Source of the DNA: Paenibacillus vini | GTDB taxonomy: Bacteria; Bacillota; Bacilli; Paenibacillales; Paenibacillaceae | Length of the DNA stretch: 64,000 nucleotides | Direction: 5' to 3' | Assembly: GCF_018403325.1 (NCBI RefSeq) | Contig: NZ_BOSL01000021.1 | Coordinates: 1-64,000, forward strand | Part shown: positions 55,903-64,000 of the stretch, in pieces | Layout: each line of letters opens with the position of its first letter | How positions within the stretch are numbered: position 1 is the stretch's first letter | The notes under the pieces: generated by a model | Told to the model about the DNA's origin: nothing | Databases searched by the model: none | What the model saw: only the letters and a program-made list of their open reading frames with translations | Position numbers and translations under genes: made by a program

Positions 55903-56772
55903 ATGAAACTGGATCAAGCTTATTCAGGCAACGTATTTATTTGTAGTTCCGAGGACTATGCGTCCTCCAAAGCGGTAATCTACGGGATGCCGATGGATTT
56001 CACGGTCAGCTACCGTCCGGGTTCCCGGTTCGGTCCGGCCCGTATTCGTCAAGCCTCGGTAGGACTGGAAGAATACAGCCCTTATCTGGACAAGAGCATT
56101 CTGGATGCCACTTATTTTGATGCAGGCGATCTCCTGCTGCCGTTCGGCAACGCCGGGCGCAGCCTGGAAGTGATCGGCGAGTATGTCCGCGGTTTGCTGG
56201 CCGACGATAAATTCCCGATCGGTCTCGGCGGCGAGCATCTTGTTACTTGGCCGGTTATTCAGGCGATGTATGAGAAGTATCCGGATCTGGCTCTGATCCA
56301 TATCGACGCGCACGCCGACTTGCGCGAACATTACGAGGGCGAGCCGCTGTCCCACTCGACGCCGGTACGTAAAGCGGCCGAATTGATGGGCGGCAAGAAC
56401 ATCTACCAATTCGGCATCCGTTCGGGCTCCAAAGAAGAGTTCCTATACGGACGCGAAAATATCAACTTCCATCCGTTCGATGTGGCTGCTCCGCTGAAGA
56501 GCGCGCTGCCGAAGCTCGGACACCGTCCGGTCTACGTGACGATCGACATCGACGTGCTCGACCCGTCCTGCGCTCCCGGCACAGGAACGGCGGAAGCCGG
56601 CGGCATTACCTCGAAGGAATTGCTTGAGGCCGTGCATCTGATCGCGGGCTCCGACGTGAACGTTGTCGGCTGCGATCTCGTGGAGGTCGCTCCGATCTAT
56701 GATCCGACCGAGCAAACGCAAATCGTGGCGGCGAAGCTGATCCGCGAAATGCTGCTTGGATTTGTGAAGTAA
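55903..56772 (+). CDS. speB: Agmatinase
   Basis: SpeB hydrolyses agmatine to putrescine and urea. The 289-residue ureohydrolase shows its Mn ligands in GGEHLVT, HIDAHADLREHYEG and TIDIDVLDPSCAPG. It is complete and follows speE, so the pair makes spermidine from agmatine. AGGGAGAG precedes the ATG. In B. subtilis speE-speB are also adjacent, next to pbpG and ywhD. Confidence 0.97.
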   Translation: MKLDQAYSGNVFICSSEDYASSKAVIYGMPMDFTVSYRPGSRFGPARIRQASVGLEEYSPYLDKSILDATYFDAGDLLLPFGNAGRSLEVIGEYVRGLLADDKFPIGLGGEHLVTWPVIQAMYEKYPDLALIHIDAHADLREHYEGEPLSHSTPVRKAAELMGGKNIYQFGIRSGSKEEFLYGRENINFHPFDVAAPLKSALPKLGHRPVYVTIDIDVLDPSCAPGTGTAEAGGITSKELLEAVHLIAGSDVNVVGCDLVEVAPIYDPTEQTQIVAAKLIREMLLGFVK

Positions 56773-56809
56773 TTGAAGCTTCGGAACGATTTCGAAGTAT
56801 AAGCATGAG

Positions 56810-56852
56810 CACCTCCTCCCGTAAACCTAATTAGCGGGGGGCGGTGTTTTTT
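56810..56852 (+). terminator. speEB terminator
   Basis: CACCTCCTCCC pairs with GGGGGGCGGTG (one mismatch, one G-T pair) and six T residues follow. Confidence 0.75.
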
Positions 56853-56926
56853 CATCTTCACCGGAGCACGGGTTGTCCCATTTTTCGCCGAAACGGGTAA
56901 TAGTAAGGTAACGGAGGTGTCGAAGT

Positions 56927-58108
56927 ATGAACAAACAACAAGTCCGGTTTTGGCTTCTTCCAGTGCTATGCGTTGGCTTGATCCTGGGCCTAGGGACTAC
57001 CCCAGGTTTATCGCCGACAAAAGCGACTGCAGCAGAGGAAGGGAAGTGCGGGCAGGGTGATCACGGATTGCTGCAAAACCTGAAGCGGCAAAGAGCGGGT
57101 GCCGATCAGGACCCCCTTAGGTTCAGCGACATTGATTTTTTGAATACATCGACAGGACGTGTAGCCGGGAACGGTTTTTTAATCGGGACGTCGGACAGCG
57201 GCTGCCATTGGCAGGAGATTTATACGGGGCAGTGGCAGTTTGAGCAGATCGATTTTCCGGACAATGTGAAGGGCTGGGCTTTGGCCCGGGCGGGGAAATC
57301 ACAGAGTTTCAACTTGATACGTACCAAAGACGGGGGCTCGAAGTGGGCTAACGTTTATACTGCAGGGCAATCCTTGCAACGAATCGATGTTCATAATGCC
57401 GAGACTGTAGTCGGGTATACAAGGAACGCGGTCTATGTGACCAAAAATGGCGGAAACGCTTGGGCCCGGATTCCGACGCCCGCCAATACACGGGCTGCGC
57501 TGTTTCCTGCAGATGGAGGCCTTAAGCGGGGATGGGCCATGACGGTGAAGCCCGGCGGAGGAATCCAACTGATGAAGACCGTGGATGGCGGACGCCATTG
57601 GCGTGAGTCGCTAGTCGTCTCGGGAGGCATCGGCGGTGAAATTTATAGCAGCGGAGAACAGGTAGGGGCGCTTGTGCGCGGGGAATCCGGCATGTCGCAG
57701 GTTTCCTATTCCCTTTATGCCAGCGCGGATAACGGGAAGAACTGGGCCCGCGTCATCGCGCAAAGCACCGCCGGCGGCGGACCGGCACCCGGTTCGGGGA
57801 AAGCCGTAGCGGAGCGGGGACCGGCAAATCCCGGCGGACATCCCGGGAATCTGGTCATCGCGGACGGCGCTGTCTACCTGGCTGGGGGTTCTCCGGCAGC
57901 GGGCAAGGTCGGATTGGGACGCTCTTTTAACGGAGGCAAAACCTGGAGCAACGTCCCGGCAACGCTTGCCGGATTTGACGCGAAAATTGCTTTTCCGGCA
58001 AAGAAGACTGGCTGGCTCGCCGTCACCAATCCGGATGACGCGGCGATCTATCTTACCAAAGACGGCGGGGTTAGCTGGAATATCAAGTTTGATTTAAACG
58101 GCAAGTAA
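56927..58108 (+). CDS. Secreted beta-propeller (BNR/Asp-box) protein
   Basis: The 393-residue product has a signal peptide (VLCVGLILGLGTTPG, then ATAAEEG) and about five Asp-box type repeats in the form TxDGGxxW (TKDGGSKW, TKNGGNAW, TVDGGRHW, SADNGKNW, TKDGGVSW). Such proteins form a beta-propeller like Ycf48/HCF136 or a sialidase-like fold. No sialidase catalytic arginines can be assigned. The function is unknown. GGAGGTG precedes the ATG, and a terminator follows. Confidence 0.82.
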   Translation: MNKQQVRFWLLPVLCVGLILGLGTTPGLSPTKATAAEEGKCGQGDHGLLQNLKRQRAGADQDPLRFSDIDFLNTSTGRVAGNGFLIGTSDSGCHWQEIYTGQWQFEQIDFPDNVKGWALARAGKSQSFNLIRTKDGGSKWANVYTAGQSLQRIDVHNAETVVGYTRNAVYVTKNGGNAWARIPTPANTRAALFPADGGLKRGWAMTVKPGGGIQLMKTVDGGRHWRESLVVSGGIGGEIYSSGEQVGALVRGESGMSQVSYSLYASADNGKNWARVIAQSTAGGGPAPGSGKAVAERGPANPGGHPGNLVIADGAVYLAGGSPAAGKVGLGRSFNGGKTWSNVPATLAGFDAKIAFPAKKTGWLAVTNPDDAAIYLTKDGGVSWNIKFDLNGK

Positions 58109-58155
58109 CGTGAAACATTCATATATAGGATGTATTAAGCAAAGCGTACGGAGAG

Positions 58156-58182
58156 AGCCCGGTTCCTGACCGGGTTTCTTTA
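58156..58182 (+). terminator. Propeller-protein gene terminator
   Basis: GCCCGGT pairs with ACCGGGT with a TCCTG loop and is followed by TTCTTTATT. Confidence 0.8.
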
Positions 58183-58287
58183 TTCTTCTCACTGGAACGA
58201 AACCTCACCCGTATTGAATTGAAACATTGAACTGGATATAGTAGTACAATAGGAAACAATGTAATATATAGATTGGGGATTTGGGAC

Positions 58288-58707
58288 ATGCCGGATCAGA
58301 GCAGAGCCAAAATAGTGATCACTAGCCGCCAGAACGGAGAAGAAACTCTCCAGGAAGTGACGGGAGAGGTTTTTGTCCGGGGGGATACGGCCTACATTAA
58401 ATATGAAGAACCCGAGCAGGGACCGACCGGGGGAACGACGCGAACGATGGTCAAAATCTCCGGTGGCGAGCTGAAAATCATGCGTCACGGCGAAGTGGAG
58501 TCGGAGCAGACGTTTCAGGTCGGGCGCAAGCTGCCCGGGTTTTACCGTTCTCCGTTTACGAAGTTCAATCTGTCCACGCACACGCGAACGCTGGAGACAC
58601 GGCTTAACGGAGCCTTTGGCCATATCGCTTGGGAATACGATTTATTTGTGCATGAAGAATTGTCGGGACATTTCGCCATTAGTTTACATATACGGGAGGA
58701 AGTTTAA
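58288..58707 (+). CDS. ywiB: YwiB/DUF1934 family protein
   Basis: The 139-residue protein has a beta-barrel-like DUF1934 domain: IVITSRQNGEETLQEVTGEV, TRTMVKISGGELKIMRHGEV, YRSPFTKFNLSTHTRTLE and a C-terminal YDLFVHEELSGHFAI. This matches my recollection of B. subtilis YwiB, which also precedes argS. Function unknown. The stop codon is three bases before argS, so they are co-translated. The start at ATG 58288 is chosen with GGGG upstream; an in-frame TTG five codons earlier exists. Confidence 0.85.
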   Translation: MPDQSRAKIVITSRQNGEETLQEVTGEVFVRGDTAYIKYEEPEQGPTGGTTRTMVKISGGELKIMRHGEVESEQTFQVGRKLPGFYRSPFTKFNLSTHTRTLETRLNGAFGHIAWEYDLFVHEELSGHFAISLHIREEV

Positions 58708-58710
58708 ATC

Positions 58711-60390
58711 ATGAGTCAAAATCCATTGGAACAAATCAACCAGGCCCTGAAGGATGCCGTCATTGAAGCGATTGTCGGCGCCGGGCTGGCGCTGCGCGAA
58801 GAAATACCGGCTATCGTACTGGAAGTGCCTAAAGACAAGGCGCACGGCGACTTCGCTACGAACGCGGCGATGCAGTTGTCCCGAATCGCGAAGAAAAACC
58901 CGCGCCAAATCGCGGAAGAAATCCTCAGTCATCTGGATAACGCCAAAGCCGGCATCGAGAAAGCCGAAATCGCGGGACCGGGCTTTATCAACTTTACGCT
59001 CGGCAAAAGCTATCTCTACCCGGTAGTGGAGCAGGTGTACGCGCAGGGAGAGAATTACGGCCGCATTGGTGTTGGTAACGGGCAGAAGGTCGAAGTCGAA
59101 TTCGTCAGCGCCAACCCGACGGGCAGCCTGCACTTAGGACATGCCCGCGGCGCCGCTGTCGGTGATGCGCTTTGCAACGTGCTTGATTTTGCCGGTTATG
59201 AAGTTACCCGGGAGTACTATATTAATGATGCGGGCAATCAGGTGGCCAACCTGAGTAAATCGATCGAGGCCCGTTACTTGCAAGAGCTGGGCCAGGATGC
59301 GGAGATGCCGGAGGACGGCTACCACGGCGAGGATATTAAAGGCTTTGCCAAGGAGCTCGTTGCAGAGAAAGGCGACACGTTGCTGTCGCAGTCTCCGGAA
59401 GAACGCGAGGCGTTCCTGCGGAAATACGGGTTGGAGAAGGAATTGGCGAAGATCCAGCGCGATCTCGGCCGTTTCCGCGTCGGTTTTGACATCTGGTTCA
59501 GCGAAACTTCGCTGTATGAGGACGGCCAAGTCGAGGCCTCGCTGAAGGAGTTGGGCGATAAGGGCCAGACTTATGAGCAGGAAGGTGCGACCTGGCTGCG
59601 GACGACCGAATACGGAGACGACAAGGATCGCGTTCTCGTTAAGAACGATGGAACCTATACGTATTTGACGCCGGATATTGCCTACCACCGGAATAAATAC
59701 GAACGCGGCTATGACCGGATGATCAACATTTGGGGCGCCGACCATCATGGTTATATTCCCCGCGTGAAGGCGGCCATGCAGGCTCTCGGCAAGGATCCGG
59801 AGAAATTGACGGTATTGATCGCCCAGATGGTCAGCCTGTTCCAGGACGGCGAGAAGGTGAAAATGTCGAAACGGACCGGTAAAGCGGTAACGATGGTTGA
59901 TTTGATGGACGAAGTCGGCGTCGACGCCATCCGCTATTTCTTTACGATGCGCAGCATGGACTCGCATCTTGATTTCGATATGGATCTGGCGATTTCGACA
60001 TCCAATGAAAATCCGGTGTATTACGTGCAATATGCTCACGCCCGGATTTGCAGCATTTTCCGTCAGGCGGAAGAACAAGGCGTGGCGATTCCTTCGCCGG
60101 AGAGTGTGAACCTGCAAAAATTGACGGCGGAACACGAATACGATTTGCTGCGGAAAATGGGCGAACTGCCGGAAGAGATCGGCGTTGCAGCCGAGAACTA
60201 TGCTCCGCATCGGCTCGTGCGCTATGTGTATGAAATCTCCGCTATGCTCCACAGCTATTACAGAGCGGAACGCGTTATTACGGAAGACGCGGAGCAAACC
60301 GCAGCGCGTCTCGTACTGCTGGGTGCCGTTCGCACAGTCATCGCGAACGTGCTGAAGCTGATCGGCGTGTCTGCGCCGGAACGGATGTAG
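58711..60390 (+). CDS. argS: Arginyl-tRNA synthetase
   Basis: ArgS charges tRNA-Arg. The 559-residue class I enzyme has an N-terminal Add1 domain (about 1-85), the HIGH motif as [21 protein letters not shown], the KMSKR loop as [11 protein letters not shown], and the anticodon domain (DALR-type) at the C-terminus. GGGAGGAAG inside the end of ywiB supplies the ribosome binding site. It ends at a terminator shared with the convergent protease gene. Confidence 0.98.
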   Translation: MSQNPLEQINQALKDAVIEAIVGAGLALREEIPAIVLEVPKDKAHGDFATNAAMQLSRIAKKNPRQIAEEILSHLDNAKAGIEKAEIAGPGFINFTLGKSYLYPVVEQVYAQGENYGRIGVGNGQKVEVEFVSANPTGSLHLGHARGAAVGDALCNVLDFAGYEVTREYYINDAGNQVANLSKSIEARYLQELGQDAEMPEDGYHGEDIKGFAKELVAEKGDTLLSQSPEEREAFLRKYGLEKELAKIQRDLGRFRVGFDIWFSETSLYEDGQVEASLKELGDKGQTYEQEGATWLRTTEYGDDKDRVLVKNDGTYTYLTPDIAYHRNKYERGYDRMINIWGADHHGYIPRVKAAMQALGKDPEKLTVLIAQMVSLFQDGEKVKMSKRTGKAVTMVDLMDEVGVDAIRYFFTMRSMDSHLDFDMDLAISTSNENPVYYVQYAHARICSIFRQAEEQGVAIPSPESVNLQKLTAEHEYDLLRKMGELPEEIGVAAENYAPHRLVRYVYEISAMLHSYYRAERVITEDAEQTAARLVLLGAVRTVIANVLKLIGVSAPERM

Positions 60391-60430
60391 TCATTAACAT
60401 CACGCGTATGCAGGACCGCGAATTTATTAA

Positions 60431-60470
60431 AAAACCGTCAGGGAATTAGGACTTCCCTGACGGTTTTTTG
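60431..60470. terminator. Terminator between convergent argS and S8 protease genes
   Basis: AAACCGTCAGGGAA pairs with TTCCCTGACGGTTT (14 bp, perfect), followed by T residues on the plus strand, and AAAA upstream gives T residues on the minus strand. The protease stop codon at 60446 lies inside the stem-loop. Confidence 0.92.
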
Positions 60471-61612
60471 CTGGCTACTACCGGTTTGCCGCGCAATAGG
60501 CGGGCGGCGTTGACCTCTCCTGCGCCGAGTTTCATCTTGGACGTCGGAGCGTATACGGGGCGGGCCGTACGGCGCAGCCACTTTTTGATCTCCCCCGGAG
60601 ACAAGCCCGGGCGGTAGGCCAAGAGCAGGGCAATCGAGCCGCTGACGTGTGAAGTCGCCATGGAGGTGCCGTTCATTTCCCGGTAGCCTCCGCCTAGCCA
60701 GCAAGATTTGATCTTCTCCCCCGGCGCGTAAATATCGATGCGGGGGCCATGATTGCTGAAGGACGCAATTCGTCCGTCCCTGCCGGTAGCTCCGACCGAA
60801 ATGGTATGGGCATATCTGGCCGGGTAATCGGCGCTCTTGCTTTTTTTGTCATTGCCCGAGGAGGCGACGACAACAATTCCGGCATTGTAGGCCCGGCGAA
60901 CGGTGTTCTGCAAGGACTGGCTTTTGCTCTTCATGCCAAAGCTCATATTAATAATGTTCATGCGGTTCTGGACGCACCAGTCAATGCCCAGGATAATATC
61001 CGATACATAGGCGGAGCCGTTGTGATCAAACGCCTTTACGGGATAGATCAGGGAACGGGGAGCTACGCCCATCATGCTTTTGGAACCGCCCGAGGCGGCG
61101 ATGGTCCCGGCGATGTGCGTGCCATGGCCGTTATCATCGAAGGGTAGACTCATCTTGTTCAAGAGATTGACGCCTCTGGCGAGCGAACTCCGGAGATCGG
61201 GGTGATTGAAATCGACGCCCGTATCAATGACTCCGATCCGGACCTGATTGCCGGTTGAGACGGACCAGGCGTCCGGCGCTCCGATTTTCCGGACCCCCCA
61301 AGGGGTTCCTGTGGAAGGCTCCTTGCTCGGCATCACGGCGGAGTGGACAGCCACCCTGACGTCCTCCTCGATGAGCAGGCCAAACCGTCCCCAGGCTCCC
61401 GCGTCTCGAAAGGACAGGGGGCAGAACAGCGCCTGAAGCAAGGAGGAGGTGCGAACCCGCCGTAAAGCCGGGTTTTGGCGTCGCCGCCCTCGCAGCTGTG
61501 CTACAAATTCGGCGAATAGCGCCGGATGCGTAAAGCGGATGATATGGCGGCCGCTTTTTCCGGAGGTGTCGATGTGATCATTTAAATACCGCAGGAAGCT
61601 GGAGTAGTCCAT
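60446..61612 (-). CDS. Subtilisin-like serine peptidase (S8)
   Basis: The 388-residue protease has an N-terminal region of about 100 residues that resembles a propeptide (FTHPALFAEFVAQLRGRRRQ), then the catalytic domain with Asp (IGVIDTGVDFNHPDL), His (GHGTHIAGTIAA) and Ser (NGTSMATSHVSGS). The oxyanion Asn is in VASSGND. No signal peptide or membrane segment precedes the propeptide, so either it stays inside or the true start is upstream; GGAGGG supports the ATG used here. Confidence 0.9.
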   Translation of the reverse strand: MDYSSFLRYLNDHIDTSGKSGRHIIRFTHPALFAEFVAQLRGRRRQNPALRRVRTSSLLQALFCPLSFRDAGAWGRFGLLIEEDVRVAVHSAVMPSKEPSTGTPWGVRKIGAPDAWSVSTGNQVRIGVIDTGVDFNHPDLRSSLARGVNLLNKMSLPFDDNGHGTHIAGTIAASGGSKSMMGVAPRSLIYPVKAFDHNGSAYVSDIILGIDWCVQNRMNIINMSFGMKSKSQSLQNTVRRAYNAGIVVVASSGNDKKSKSADYPARYAHTISVGATGRDGRIASFSNHGPRIDIYAPGEKIKSCWLGGGYREMNGTSMATSHVSGSIALLLAYRPGLSPGEIKKWLRRTARPVYAPTSKMKLGAGEVNAARLLRGKPVVASKKPSGKS

Positions 61613-62046
61613 TAAGGGTATCCCTCCTGACGAAGCGTGTTGAAGTATAGTATGACAACACCCTGCGACAGGAATGGGAAAGGGGCCCTGCTCCTATAAA
61701 ATGGGCAGCATTTGCGTCCGGAGGATTTTATTAAGTTGGGCCCTCACAGACCGTGTCAAAGCTGGAATCTGGACATAGGATAAGAGGAAGGCCTTTCAGG
61801 CTTTCAATATCCTTCGAAAGGGAGCCGGGAGCTCCCGTTTGAAGTGGATACAGTCGGGAGGCGGCGGACGAGAGTCCCCGTCTCTTTTTATTTTTTCGGG
61901 GGGATCGGGGCAATGGCGACACGCTTTAGGCACAACTTAAAACTTGCTTTTTAATGGCAAATAAGGTTTACTATTTTGTGATATGGATATGTTAGTTAGG
62001 AAATCAGTCTTTATGTGAACATTGCGTGAGAGGAAGTGTCCGTTAC
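61613..62046. other. Gene-free interval before rpoE
   Basis: The left edge holds the protease ribosome binding site. The middle contains a 6-bp hairpin (GGGAGC with GCTCCC near 61822-61838) and a T-rich run near 61885-61899. I see no credible gene. A small RNA is possible but not shown. Confidence 0.5.
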
Positions 62047-62607
62047 GTGAGTACCCCGCTCAATTTGAAAATTGACCCGGAAAAAGTGAATGAGATTCCG
62101 ATGGTCGACTTGGCCTTTATGATCCTGAAAGCGGCGAATACGCCGTATTATTACCGCGACCTGATGACTGAGGTGGCAAAAGTCCGCGGCATGTCCGAGG
62201 AAGAGATTAACAGCGCGATTGCGCAGCTGTATACGGAAATTAATATCGACGGTAGATTTGCTTGCGTAGGTACCAATCTATGGGGCCTTAAACGCTGGTA
62301 TCCGATCGAACGCGCCGAAGATCCGGTGGGCAACTCCAAACGTCCTCGTATTATTAATGATGACGATGATGATTTGGATGACGATGATTTCGTGGAAGAA
62401 GAAGATACGTTTACGGCGGACGACGATGATGATTTCGATGCCGTTGACGAAGATTCTGAAGACGACCTGTTCTCCGAGGATGAGGAAGAGGACGTTGAAG
62501 ATGTAGAGGACGACTCTATCCTGGACGATGAAGAACTGGATGAGGAAGACGAGGATTCGGAAGAAGCCGAAGAAGAAGATTTTGGCGATGACGAAGACAA
62601 CGACTAA
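62047..62607 (+). CDS. rpoE: DNA-directed RNA polymerase delta subunit
   Basis: The delta subunit speeds RNA polymerase recycling and lowers open-complex stability. From GTG 62047 it has 186 residues: an N-terminal HARE-HTH domain (about 10-90; LAFMILKAANTPYYYRDLM and WGLKRWYPIE) and an extremely acidic, disordered C-terminal half of Asp and Glu runs, as in the family. GAGAGGAAG precedes the start at a somewhat long spacing; an in-frame GTG at 62026 is possible. rpoE-pyrG order is as in B. subtilis. Confidence 0.95.
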   Translation: MSTPLNLKIDPEKVNEIPMVDLAFMILKAANTPYYYRDLMTEVAKVRGMSEEEINSAIAQLYTEINIDGRFACVGTNLWGLKRWYPIERAEDPVGNSKRPRIINDDDDDLDDDDFVEEEDTFTADDDDDFDAVDEDSEDDLFSEDEEEDVEDVEDDSILDDEELDEEDEDSEEAEEEDFGDDEDND

Positions 62608-62656
62608 ATAAACCGGCCCGGGATGGAAATTCACCGTTTTGCCTTTAGCCCTTTAC

Positions 62657-62695
62657 TTGACAGAGGGGTGGGTAACGGGTAAACTATTGCATGGG
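62657..62695 (+). promoter_or_regulatory. pyrG promoter with GGGC initiation region
   Basis: TTGACA (62657-62662), a 17-bp spacer and TAAACT (62680-62685) are followed after 7 bp by GGGCTT at 62693. A transcript beginning with GGGC is what B. subtilis pyrG uses for CTP-sensed reiterative addition of G residues. Confidence 0.85.
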
Positions 62696-62730
62696 CTTAT
62701 GATTCAAACCTATAAATACGTTATTCATTC

Positions 62731-62766
62731 AAAAAGTGCCCCGATCTGTTCGGGTGTCACTTTTTT
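62731..62766 (+). terminator. pyrG leader attenuator
   Basis: AAAGTGCCCCGA (5' arm) and TCGGGTGTCACTTT form a bulged stem, followed by six T residues. It lies in the leader about 95 nt before the GTG. The 5' arm contains CCCC (62739-62742), which could pair with a poly-G 5' end to form an antiterminator. Confidence 0.8.
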
Positions 62767-62856
62767 GTTTTTTTATGCCCATTTCGCTATGTTTTTCCTC
62801 GGAATGGGTTACGCTATATTGATCATGGAACCCGTACTAATTTAGGAGGTTTTTGA

Positions 62857-64000
<1,144 letters not shown>

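Noticed and set aside
59134-60297. Minus-strand frame of 387 codons inside argS
   Set aside because: Antisense to argS with HIGH and KMSKR motifs; no ribosome binding site or domain.
61731-61922. Small minus-strand frame before rpoE (63 codons)
   Set aside because: No ribosome binding site, no recognisable motif and low-quality composition.

Overview
The window looks like an origin-side stretch of a Gram-positive, endospore-forming Paenibacillaceae chromosome, most likely Paenibacillus or a close relative. The basis is strong AGGAGG-type ribosome binding sites, many TTG and GTG starts, an SspP spore protein, two ydaO (c-di-AMP) riboswitches on NlpC/P60 genes, YesM/YesN two-component genes beside sugar ABC transporters, copper-amine-oxidase-N stalk proteins, and gene order shared with Bacillus subtilis. 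No species call is possible from sequence reading alone.

Layout. 1-170: end of an rRNA operon (5S rRNA and terminator). 170-570: repeat-rich intergenic DNA. 750-2164: an ECF-like sigma factor followed by a ClpP paralogue. 2.4-12 kb: the B. subtilis-like block guaB, dacA, pdxS, pdxT, serS, tRNA-Ser(UGA), sspP, a YitT-family gene, a lipoprotein and tadA, with DnaA-box-like sites on both sides of tadA. 12-18.7 kb: an orphan PAS histidine kinase, an RluF-type pseudouridine synthase, convergent motAB, a small conserved-looking protein, a pterin carbinolamine dehydratase, a membrane cytochrome c and a GNAT enzyme. 19-26 kb: two riboswitch-controlled NlpC/P60 hydrolases, a membrane protein, an M1 peptidase, ywhD and a stalk-domain secreted protein. 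26-29 kb: a cadC-cadA metal-efflux operon with two CadC-type operators. 29-32.5 kb: a four-PAS kinase with a ComA-like regulator. 32.6-40.9 kb: a sugar locus (YesM/YesN, GH31, solute-binding protein, two permeases) with a cre site. 41-50.2 kb: a chemosensory operon (cheX, cheY, small ORF, two MCPs, cheW, cheA, cheR, cheB). 50.2-64 kb: an AAG glycosylase, a second repeat family, a class A PBP (pbpG-like), a Fur-controlled ferredoxin/flavodoxin-NADP reductase, speE, speB, a secreted beta-propeller protein, a YwiB protein, argS, a subtilisin-like protease, rpoE and the 5' part of pyrG, which runs off the end.

How parts work together. PdxS/PdxT make PLP. SpeB/SpeE make putrescine and spermidine. 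The sugar locus forms a sense-import-hydrolyse unit that lacks its own ABC ATPase. The chemotaxis genes form a nearly complete accessory signalling array. The most regulation-rich sites are the two riboswitches, the cadC operators, the Fur box beside a small ABC-exporter remnant, and the pyrG leader, whose GGGC start and CCCC-containing terminator fit CTP-sensed reiterative initiation. Three intergenic repeat arrays from two sequence families (one at 0.2 kb and one at 25.9 kb from the same family, one at 51.1 kb) share a layout of direct copies, a centre and inverted copies; this is the least explained structure in the window.
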